From contig NZ_PYGI01000025.1 of assembly GCF_003014615.1 (NCBI RefSeq), forward strand, positions 1-54,074: a stretch of 54,074 bases of DNA, written 5' to 3'. The stretch comes from Marinobacterium halophilum. GTDB taxonomy: Bacteria; Pseudomonadota; Gammaproteobacteria; Pseudomonadales; Balneatricaceae. Each line of letters opens with the position of its first letter. Position 1 is the stretch's first letter. The notes under the pieces were generated by a model. That model did no database searches. It worked only from the letters and a program-made list of their open reading frames with translations, and was not told the origin of the DNA. This document shows positions 25,240-32,389 of the stretch, piece by piece. A program made the translations under genes and the position numbers.

Positions 25240-25542
25240 ATGCTAGTTAATCCCCGCGTGATACATGCCAAGTCCGCTTCATGCGCCGGCGAAGTCCATA
25301 CCTTTTGTCCGGTAATGACCCACTGGTTATATTCGATATTGAAGCGCGCCCTGGTTTTGACACTGGCCAAGTCCGAACCGGCTACCGGCTACCGGCTACC
25401 GGCTCAGAGTAGCCCTGACACCAGAGGCCAGTGCCTGCAAGAATGCCCGGCAAGTACTTGGCCTGTTGCCCAGGTGGGTAGCCAACCAGTCGGCCACTTC
25501 CGAACGAAATGTCTCATCAGCAACACTTGCACCCAGCTTCAT
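25240..25542 (-). pseudogene. Remnant of an acyl-CoA dehydrogenase gene
   Basis: On the minus strand an ATG at 25542, with GGAGG 9 nt upstream, opens [26 protein letters not shown], a typical ACAD N-terminus. The frame then shifts directly to [20 protein letters not shown], a block that normally lies some 80-100 residues later. After three copies of a 7-bp unit (CCGGCTA on the plus strand), which shift the frame again, comes AGSDLASVKTRARFNIEYNQWVITGQKVWTS. The gene is thus broken by an internal deletion and a repeat-linked frameshift, and lacks its C-terminal half. It lies 52 bp downstream of the LuxR-type gene on the same strand. Confidence 0.8.
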
Positions 25543-25594
25543 GAGAAATTGCCTCCATCAAAGTGAACGTACCTTCACCGTACACCTGCAGTGT

Positions 25595-26746
25595 CTATAG
25601 CTCGTTACTGCCAAGTGCAGCCACGCTATTGATAAACGCACGAACCAGTTCTGTCTGACGTCTGATGCCCGTTTTTGAGAAAATTGATCTCAAGTGTGCT
25701 CTGGCAGTATTCCGTTTTATATTCAAATCTTCAGCAGCATCTTCAAGCGACAAACCATCTGCCAATTTAAGAGCAAGAGCATTCTCGGCAGTCGTAAGGC
25801 CAAATAGCTTTCTGGCAACATCAACATTCGCATTAAGTTTGCCAATAGCATCTCGAATATAGATCATTGCCACTGGACTGCTTTTCCCTTCAGCCCAGTT
25901 ATTAATTGGAATAGGTTCAACAACCAAACCCAGATTCACCTCACCAGAAGGTCGTGTAATTGACATGGCACCGGGAAGAACCTGCTCTTCTCCATTCGTA
26001 GCAGCATCAAACGCACTTTTTATAAGCTTTTTCAGCTCTTTATTATCGGAAGGATAGCTTGCTTCTAAGCGGCCACCTATGATTTTCAAACCATCACATG
26101 AATCAATTATATTCCTCGCGTATATATTTTTATCCAGTACAGTTCCATCTTCATCAATCAATAGTGTTGCAATGGATAATTTACTAATCGCACGGGAATA
26201 CAATGATTCAATTTTCTGGATTTGGTCAATTTGCTTGTTTATTTTAAGTGCGCGACGTATATGTGGAAGCAGTTTTTCACATAACTTTTTATCATTATTT
26301 GAAAATGGTTTACTCTCTTCACCTCTTGTGATTCGAAGACGAAGAATGCCTGAATCCTGAGTGGATATATCAACACCCATAACATGATAAATATTTGAAG
26401 GGATAAGCCAATGCGAACGAAACGAGTTATCAATCCAACTTGTTTCTTTCATGATATCAAATACCGTAAATACCTTATCTGGAATCTGATTATGAAAAGG
26501 AGTAAGGTTATGTTGATATGGGAAAGAAATTATTTCACCAGAATTCGGCATATCACCTACCGAAACCATAAGACCAATGTTATCCTCATCCTGTGCATAA
26601 GGCATTTTCAATATCAAGGTAACATAGTTTGCGTCAAAGAGATGCTGAATGTGCTCCAGCGCAACTCCCCATCGCTCATTGTTGATTGTCGCCTCATACA
26701 GTTCTGAAAGAATCGTATCGAGACTGTCTGCACCAATCATGCTCAT
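25595..26746 (-). CDS. LuxR-family transcriptional regulator of the catabolic cluster
   Basis: A 383-residue protein with a C-terminal LuxR/GerE helix-turn-helix: FGLTTAENALALKLADGLSLEDAAEDLNIKRNTARAHLRSIFSKTGIRRQTELV. The N-terminal 300 residues look like a ligand-sensing region with a PAS-like part (LSIATLLIDEDGTVLDKNIYARNII). Large stand-alone LuxR-type regulators of this shape are known in steroid-degradation clusters (for example TeiR of Comamonas), which fits. ATG 26746 has AAGG 8 nt upstream; the frame is open to 26809 but the extra residues look non-coding. The gene is AT-rich. It is the best candidate for the protein that binds the GGACGATG palindromes. The copy at 27118 lies upstream of this transcription unit, suggesting autoregulation. 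Confidence 0.87.
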   Translation of the reverse strand: MSMIGADSLDTILSELYEATINNERWGVALEHIQHLFDANYVTLILKMPYAQDEDNIGLMVSVGDMPNSGEIISFPYQHNLTPFHNQIPDKVFTVFDIMKETSWIDNSFRSHWLIPSNIYHVMGVDISTQDSGILRLRITRGEESKPFSNNDKKLCEKLLPHIRRALKINKQIDQIQKIESLYSRAISKLSIATLLIDEDGTVLDKNIYARNIIDSCDGLKIIGGRLEASYPSDNKELKKLIKSAFDAATNGEEQVLPGAMSITRPSGEVNLGLVVEPIPINNWAEGKSSPVAMIYIRDAIGKLNANVDVARKLFGLTTAENALALKLADGLSLEDAAEDLNIKRNTARAHLRSIFSKTGIRRQTELVRAFINSVAALGSNEL

Positions 26747-26835
26747 AGTATTGCCTTTATAGTTATATTGATGAGTAAATATGACTGCTGGAGGGTTAAT
26801 GATGCACAAATATCCAGCACCCGGTGCTTGAAAAA

Positions 26836-26994
26836 TTATCCAATTTCCTTAGTAGACTCTAAAATGGCATTAAACGGATCCGCTTTTGAAACGTGATCAG
26901 TCGCCAAGCAATGCTGGTCACCGCTCATTTGGGCATAAGCCTCTAGTATCAATTGAGTGATACATACCAGAGAACGTGCCATGTAGACAGCCAT
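26836..26994 (-). CDS. Possible small protein (52 aa) ahead of the regulator gene
   Basis: An open frame MAVYMARSLVCITQLILEAYAQ...STKEIG with AGGAGAG 9 nt upstream of ATG 26994 (the frame also has an ATG at 27048). It begins within 130 bp downstream of an operator copy and ends 89 bp before the regulator start codon. I recognise no family. It could be a leader peptide, a small regulatory protein, a gene remnant or chance. There is no signal peptide; a moderately hydrophobic stretch LVCITQLILEAYA is visible. The rest of 26747-27198 shows no other gene. Confidence 0.3.
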   Translation of the reverse strand: MAVYMARSLVCITQLILEAYAQMSGDQHCLATDHVSKADPFNAILESTKEIG

Positions 26995-27117
26995 GCATGT
27001 GGTCTCTCCTGAGTTGTCGTTATCCAGAGAACTTGCTTGCCACTGCATGCGTTCGACAGACAGGTCGATCTAGAGCTGTCCAGCCTATTTAACATTACGA
27101 CTGGAAACAGCCTACAA

Positions 27118-27137
27118 CATCGTCCAATAAGACTAAC
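27118..27137 (-). promoter_or_regulatory. Putative cluster operator upstream of the regulator transcript
   Basis: On the minus strand this reads GTTAGTCTTATTGGACGATG. Its right half GGACGATG is identical to the copies at 2.86, 23.9 and 32.3 kb, and its left 13 bases to the copy at 2825-2844. A TTAAAT hexamer (27087-27092) lies 25 nt downstream. The only genes downstream on this strand are the 52-residue frame and the LuxR-type regulator. Confidence 0.55.
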
Positions 27138-27198
27138 CAAAGAGAGTGAAGGGAAAGGTTAACCGTTTGAAAACATGAACCTGATCAAAGACGGCCGC

Positions 27199-27687
27199 TC
27201 AAAGTGTAAAGTTCTGCAGGTGTCGGGACAGGTCTCCAATCAGTCCAACCTGGGTGTAATCACGGTACGTAAAGCGCCACACCCCATCCACACAGGCAAA
27301 CTCGTCCCGATAACGTCCAGTCATGATTGGTTGCAGCGGGCTGTCTTCAGTGGCTTGCAAAACGGTGTAGCAGGAACGGCAACTGGCGACGCCAGCCATT
27401 TCATCGATTTGCATAATCGGGTTGGTGACCATATGCCGGGTTCGCGGTGTACCACAGGGGTAGATTCGAATAATGCTCTGCCACAGCTGTAACAGCCCTT
27501 CAGCATCCACCACGCTGCCGGATGCCCCCGTTTGAATACGGGCATGCCTGAACAATGCGGCCGCTTCAGCCAACTGTCCATCATCGATTAATTCAGCATA
27601 GCGATACAGCAAGTTACCAATCTGTACATGGGCAGGTAATGACACATTCAACTCCTGGCAGATAACGTGTCCAGTGGACTTTGCCAT
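27199..27687 (-). CDS. NTF2/SnoaL-like protein
   Basis: A 162-residue protein with the look of the SnoaL_4/NTF2-like fold: an N-terminal helix pair (VQIGNLLYRYAELIDDGQLAEAAALFRHARIQTG) and a strand-rich part (RHMVTNPIMQIDEMAGVASCRSCYTVLQ...YRDEFACVDGVWRFTYRDYTQVG). Members include ketosteroid isomerase-like enzymes, dehydratases and non-catalytic binding proteins, so no specific reaction can be named. It is the last gene of the leftward operon MBL hydrolase-ligase-ligase-NTF2, 69 bp after the FadD3-like gene. An isomerase or cyclase-type role would fit a polycyclic substrate but is a guess. Confidence 0.8.
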   Translation of the reverse strand: MAKSTGHVICQELNVSLPAHVQIGNLLYRYAELIDDGQLAEAAALFRHARIQTGASGSVVDAEGLLQLWQSIIRIYPCGTPRTRHMVTNPIMQIDEMAGVASCRSCYTVLQATEDSPLQPIMTGRYRDEFACVDGVWRFTYRDYTQVGLIGDLSRHLQNFTL

Positions 27688-27756
27688 CCTAAATAACCTT
27701 AAATCTTTCAGCAGCGACTGAATGCCGTTGCTGAACTCGGGTGGCGCTGATTGATT

Positions 27757-29364
27757 TCAAGCCGGCTCGAAGTCACGCTTGAGCGCCAGCTTATCCACCT
27801 TGTTGGAGGCATTCACCGGCAGCATCGATACCATGCGCACCTGCCGTGGTACCTTGTAGTTGGCCATCTGCTCACGAGACCACTTGATCAGCTCCTTTTC
27901 ATCCAGGCTACTGCCATGGCGCTTGACGATGAAGGCACAGCCCACTTCACCCATGCGCTCATCCGGCACACCAATAACCGCAGCCTGAGCCACTTCAGGA
28001 TGCTCCACCAACGCCGCTTCGATCTCGGCCGGGTAACAGTTGAAGCCACCAACAATAAACATGTCTTTGAGACGACCGGTAATACGCAGGTAACCGTTAT
28101 CATCCAGGCTGCCGATATCACCGGTATGCAACCATCGCTCTTCATCAATGGCCTCGGCGGTCGCTTCTGGATTCTGGAAATACCCCTGCATCACATGAAA
28201 ACCACGGAGACAAATTTCGCCATTTTCGTTGGCTGCCAGCGGCTTTCCATCCGGATCAAGAATCGCAACTTCAGTCCCGGGGATCGCTTTCCCGCTGGTC
28301 GTTGCGATGGTCTCAGCCGAGTCATCAGGATCACAAATCGTGGCAAAACCACCACATTCAGTCAGGCCGTAGGCCGTCGTCACGACATCAAAGCCCAACT
28401 CATTGCGCATGCGTTCAATCAGCACCGGCGGCACGCTTGAAGACCCCGTGACGGCAACACGCAAGCTACTGAGGTCTTTGTCATTGAGCTCAGGATGCGC
28501 CAACAATGAAAGATAAAGCGTCGGTGGGCCTGGCAACACCGTTACGTTATCCTTTTCGATCCGCTGCAACACCTCATCCGCATCAAACACGGGATGGGGC
28601 AGCACGGTTGAGCCGGAAAGCAGGCAGCTCAACCACCCGGCCTTATAGCCAAAGGCATGGAAAAACGGGTTTATGATCAGGTAGCGGTCACCCGGACGCA
28701 GTCCCAGTACCTGTACAAATTCGGCAAAAGCAGCCAACGCCGCGCCATGGGCCCCCATAACACCCTTGGGCTTCCCTGTTGTCCCCGACGTGAACATAAG
28801 GTCTGAAAGACTTTCGGCGCTCAACTGACTGGCACGCGCACGCGCTGTCGACTCACTTATCGCCTTACCCTGTTCAATAAAGGCGTCCCACTCCAGGTTG
28901 TTGGCCAGAGGCTCACCTTGACGGTCGCTCATCACCACCGTCATATCGAGCCAGTCAGCACAGCTTTCTGCAATCAGTGCCGGGTAGTCGCTGCCAAGGA
29001 AGTCACCAGTGCTGAACAGCATACGGCTGCCACTGCGGGTGATAATGTCACGCGCTTCACTGGCCTTCATGCGAGTATTGATCGGTACCAGCACCGCACC
29101 GGCCATTTGCAATCCCAATGCTGCCAGAATCCAGCGGGCACAGTTCGGTGCCCAGACGGCTACCGGGTCTCCAGGCTGAACACCCAGTTGAATCAGCCCG
29201 CGCGCGACATCCAGCACTCGGTCTGACAAGTCTGCATAGTCAATCACCTCCAGCCCTTCTTCAATGGCCGGAATGCCCGCAAACTGTCGTGAAGCTTCAA
29301 ACACAAGCTCGGGAATGGTGTGAGCTTTTAAAGGGGTATCATGGTGTTTTTTTATTATAGTCAT
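27757..29364 (-). CDS. Acyl-CoA synthetase, FadD3-like
   Basis: A 535-residue adenylate-forming CoA ligase. Motifs are DLMFTSGTTGKPKGVMGAH near residue 187, TAYGLTECG, WLHTGDIGSLDDNGYLRITGRLKDMFIVGGFNCYP and the C-terminal catalytic Lys region NASNKVDKLALK. The stretch VTVLPGPPTLYLSLLAHPELNDKDLSSLRVAVTGSSSVPPVLIERM resembles FadD3, the HIP-CoA ligase that activates the steroid C/D-ring propionate. I give this as a resemblance from memory. It is the third gene of the leftward operon, 57 bp after the 563-residue ligase. The ribosome-binding site is weak (TTGAG). Confidence 0.87.
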   Translation of the reverse strand: MTIIKKHHDTPLKAHTIPELVFEASRQFAGIPAIEEGLEVIDYADLSDRVLDVARGLIQLGVQPGDPVAVWAPNCARWILAALGLQMAGAVLVPINTRMKASEARDIITRSGSRMLFSTGDFLGSDYPALIAESCADWLDMTVVMSDRQGEPLANNLEWDAFIEQGKAISESTARARASQLSAESLSDLMFTSGTTGKPKGVMGAHGAALAAFAEFVQVLGLRPGDRYLIINPFFHAFGYKAGWLSCLLSGSTVLPHPVFDADEVLQRIEKDNVTVLPGPPTLYLSLLAHPELNDKDLSSLRVAVTGSSSVPPVLIERMRNELGFDVVTTAYGLTECGGFATICDPDDSAETIATTSGKAIPGTEVAILDPDGKPLAANENGEICLRGFHVMQGYFQNPEATAEAIDEERWLHTGDIGSLDDNGYLRITGRLKDMFIVGGFNCYPAEIEAALVEHPEVAQAAVIGVPDERMGEVGCAFIVKRHGSSLDEKELIKWSREQMANYKVPRQVRMVSMLPVNASNKVDKLALKRDFEPA

Positions 29365-29421
29365 CTCAAGTACTCATAATGATTGTGCTACTGACACACG
29401 CGCCATATAAAAATTAATGCA

Positions 29422-31113
29422 TTAAATCAGATGGTTTTTTATCTGTTGCTTCAGTAGCTTACCGGCAGGATTACGGGGTAATGTTTCCTGCTGAACAGCG
29501 ATCATTGATGGCACTTTATAAGCGGCAAGATGCCCCGCGACAAAACTCTTCAGTTCAGCCTCATCCAGTTCTTCTCCCGGCTGGATCGCCACCACAGCTA
29601 CAACCGCCTCCCCCGTTTCATCATCAGGAACGCCCAACACAGCGGCTTCGCGCACCAGGGGATGACGCAAAAGGCATGACTCCACTTCTGCTGCCGCAAT
29701 ATTTTCGCCAGACTTGTTGATAACATCCTTGAGCCTGTCGACAACGTACAACAAACCATTGGAACCTACGTGACCCAAGTCCCCCGTGTGCAACCAGCCA
29801 TTTCTGAGCGCGTCTGATGTCGCGTCTTCACGATTGAGGTAACCCTCCATGAGGGTGATGGAGCGGAGGCATATTTCACCGTTTTCACCACCCGGAAGCT
29901 CATCGCCATCAGGGCCTACAATCTTTACCTCGGCAAGCGGGGAAATAACGCCAGTAGCATTTGGATACAACCTGAATAAGTCACCTGACACTGCAGCGCC
30001 AACACCGTTTGTTTCAGTCATGCCGTATCCGTTACCGACAAACTGATCGGCAAGGGAGTCAAGTACCTCATCAATCAGCCCTTGTGGCAAACCTGCCCCA
30101 CCCAGTCCCAGGCCAGCCAAGCCCCCCTTCACTGCATCAGTATGAAATTCCGACTCTCGCAAGAGCTGCATCACCATGGAAGGCGCACCATTGAACTGGG
30201 TGACCTGCTCACTTTTCATCAGCTCAATAGCAACTTTCGGGTTCCACTTGTGCATAAAGACCAAACGACGCCCCGTACGCAATGCCGTCAACAACTGCGC
30301 ATGTAACCCACTGACATGAAACAGCGGTACCGCCGTCAGAATGACGGGCGCGCGCCCAAGCCGCTGAATTTTTTCAACGGCCTCAGGAGAGGTCATGGCC
30401 GACAGTGCACTGATGTAATCGATATTAAACAGTGCCTGACAAACGGCTCGATGATTCGATACCACAGGTTTGGCACGACTGGTGGCCCCAGAGGTAAACA
30501 GGATCAACGCAGTATCCCTAGGCTCTGGCGAAACCTCGGGTAGCTCAAGGACGGGGCCGGCAGCCACGTCGGCATATGCTTCAATATTATCGGTTACCGC
30601 CAGCGGGATATTATCGACAACTACAACGGGTATTTTTGCGCCCAAATAGGATGGACCGATTCGCACCAATCGATCAGCGTCACAAACCAGAGCATCAGCA
30701 TCTATGTCATCCAGTGCTGCATGAAGCTCTTCAGCCAGCCCGAAACTGTTCAATAACGCCGGTACAGCGCCCAGGCTGACGGCCGCCATGAACGCAACCA
30801 CCCACTCAGGACGATTACGCATTGCAATGGCAACACGACTACCGGAGCGAACACCCTGTGAAAGCATCCATGATGCCACTGCATCCAGATGGGAATAGAA
30901 GCGGCCATAACTCCAGCGTTCATCTTGGTATACCATGAAACATTCGTCATCTTCGCGACGTGCCTGACGAACCACTTCAGCCAAATTAACTGGAGCATTT
31001 TTGTAGAGCCCGTACCTTCCAGATTCTGTTACGATCGATTCCAACTCAAAAGGGGCCCCGCTAGCGGTCAGTTGAGACTGCATGGTCACAGTTCTTTTCG
31101 CAATGGCATTCAT
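29422..31113 (-). CDS. Acyl-CoA synthetase with atypical P-loop
   Basis: A 563-residue class I adenylate-forming ligase. Visible are YGMTETNG, WLHTGDLGHVGSNGLLYVVDRLKDVINKSGENIAAAEVE and the C-terminal NPAGKLLKQQIK with the catalytic Lys. The AMP-binding loop is ILFTSGATSRAKPVVSNH, which departs from the consensus TSGTTGxPKG at three positions (A for T, S for G, A for P). It probably still functions, since the later motifs are intact. ATG 31113 has AAGAGG 5 nt upstream, and the gene begins 15 bp after the metallo-hydrolase. The substrate is unknown; two ligases in one operon suggest two different carboxylate intermediates. Confidence 0.88.
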   Translation of the reverse strand: MNAIAKRTVTMQSQLTASGAPFELESIVTESGRYGLYKNAPVNLAEVVRQARREDDECFMVYQDERWSYGRFYSHLDAVASWMLSQGVRSGSRVAIAMRNRPEWVVAFMAAVSLGAVPALLNSFGLAEELHAALDDIDADALVCDADRLVRIGPSYLGAKIPVVVVDNIPLAVTDNIEAYADVAAGPVLELPEVSPEPRDTALILFTSGATSRAKPVVSNHRAVCQALFNIDYISALSAMTSPEAVEKIQRLGRAPVILTAVPLFHVSGLHAQLLTALRTGRRLVFMHKWNPKVAIELMKSEQVTQFNGAPSMVMQLLRESEFHTDAVKGGLAGLGLGGAGLPQGLIDEVLDSLADQFVGNGYGMTETNGVGAAVSGDLFRLYPNATGVISPLAEVKIVGPDGDELPGGENGEICLRSITLMEGYLNREDATSDALRNGWLHTGDLGHVGSNGLLYVVDRLKDVINKSGENIAAAEVESCLLRHPLVREAAVLGVPDDETGEAVVAVVAIQPGEELDEAELKSFVAGHLAAYKVPSMIAVQQETLPRNPAGKLLKQQIKNHLI

Positions 31114-31128
31114 GGAAACCTCTTATTT

Positions 31129-32220
31129 TTAGATATAGCTATCAGATTTAATACAGTAACTATCTGGAATATCTTTGCTTTTAAAACGCACGATCACTTC
31201 CGCAGCGTTCAGATAGTTCAAATGAGATAACGTCTCACCAATTGCCAGCATCATATCGATGGGCTTCAGCTCACGCGGAAATAGCACGTTCATTGCATCC
31301 CATGCCGTAAAGCGGCCATGATTCTTAGCGAACTCGGTCAATACTTTGAATTGACGATGATGGTGAGCCACAAGTTGATCCAGGCGAGTGTGCAACCCTT
31401 TAAATACAAACCCATGGGCGGGCATGACAATGCTATCGCTAGAGAGGGCTTTCAAACGCTCTAAAGAATCCAGCCAGTGTTTCAGCGGGTTTGCTTCAGG
31501 TTCAACATCACTGACAAGCACATTAGAACTGATGGATGGCAGCACTTGATCACCGGATATTAGCAGAGCATCCTCTTCACAATATAGGCACGCATGTTCG
31601 GGTGAATGTCCTTCTCCTATTACTATCCGCCATTTACGGCCACCTATGGATAAATTATCACCTTCCCTCAAGCGTATGTACTTGTTTGGAAAGTCGGGCA
31701 TGAATGGATCGTTACCATAAATGCCTATTATTTTTTCAATATCTTTATCTGGAGTGCCCGCCAGATAAAGATATTCACGCTGGCACTGCCTGTCAATCAC
31801 AGCACCTGAACTTGCCAGTGCTCGCATAGTGAAATATTCACCATGCGTCATATAAAGTGGTACGGAAAATTCTTTCATTAACCAGCTTGCCAAGCCTGCA
31901 TGGTCATAGTGAAAATGGGTACAGATAACACCAACTAACGGTTTTTCTTTAAAATATCGATCAGCCAGTTCTTTCCATGCAGCTTTAGAAGCTTCCGTAT
32001 TGAGGCCCGTATCGATCAAATACCAGCCCTTGCTGTCCTCAAGAACATAGACATTTATATGATCCAACGCCATCGGCATAGGAATACGCGCCCAAAAAAC
32101 TCCGGCTGATATCGCCACAAGCTGACAACTTTCAGTAGGCTTTTCAAAGGGATATTCTAGAGCTGCACGCTCGTCATCTCGACGCTTTTTCGATTTATCT
32201 TCGCTTTCATTTCCAAGCAT
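31129..32220 (-). CDS. Metallo-beta-lactamase-fold hydrolase
   Basis: A 363-residue protein with the binuclear metal motif THFHYDHAG (HxHxDH) near residue 101, GEGHSPEHACLYCEEDALLISGDQVLP (third His and bridging Asp) and a C-terminal PAHG. The fold hydrolyses thioesters, lactones and other esters. The long C-terminal helical extension is of the type found in SDR-associated or acyl-CoA-associated MBL hydrolases. It is the first gene of the leftward operon containing two CoA ligases. Upstream lies the operator at 32313-32332, shared with the MFS gene. It is cytoplasmic, as no signal peptide is seen. Confidence 0.88.
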   Translation of the reverse strand: MLGNESEDKSKKRRDDERAALEYPFEKPTESCQLVAISAGVFWARIPMPMALDHINVYVLEDSKGWYLIDTGLNTEASKAAWKELADRYFKEKPLVGVICTHFHYDHAGLASWLMKEFSVPLYMTHGEYFTMRALASSGAVIDRQCQREYLYLAGTPDKDIEKIIGIYGNDPFMPDFPNKYIRLREGDNLSIGGRKWRIVIGEGHSPEHACLYCEEDALLISGDQVLPSISSNVLVSDVEPEANPLKHWLDSLERLKALSSDSIVMPAHGFVFKGLHTRLDQLVAHHHRQFKVLTEFAKNHGRFTAWDAMNVLFPRELKPIDMMLAIGETLSHLNYLNAAEVIVRFKSKDIPDSYCIKSDSYI

Positions 32221-32312
32221 GCCGCCTCCTTCACATCCGTATCCACCATAGATATAATGTGTCTTACCATCTATGGACCCCCTTTAGTAAAACCCTACCG
32301 TAAACTCGAAAT

Positions 32313-32332
32313 CTACGTCCAAAAGGACGATG
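32313..32332 (+). promoter_or_regulatory. Best copy of the putative cluster operator (perfect palindrome)
   Basis: The core CGTCCAAAAGGACG (32316-32329) is a perfect 14-bp palindrome, flanked by CTA and ATG as in the copy at 23.9 kb. Rightward, TTAAAT (32358-32363) follows GATG after 25 nt, ahead of the MFS gene. Leftward, TACTAA lies about 23 nt from the other arm, ahead of the MBL hydrolase gene. The symmetry fits a dimeric regulator driving both divergent units. Confidence 0.65.
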
Positions 32333-32389
32333 CGCGTGCCAAAAAAAAACGGAAGGATTAAATAAAAAAACCTCTAACGGAGCGTCCAC

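Noticed and set aside
25380-25405. The CCGGCTA triplicate as a CRISPR-like or iteron array
   Set aside because: There are only three 7-bp units without spacers, inside a decayed gene; replication slippage explains it.
25240-25566. A 108-codon plus-strand frame downstream of the phosphotriesterase-like gene
   Set aside because: The minus strand of the same DNA carries clear acyl-CoA dehydrogenase blocks, so the plus frame is a shadow of the pseudogene.
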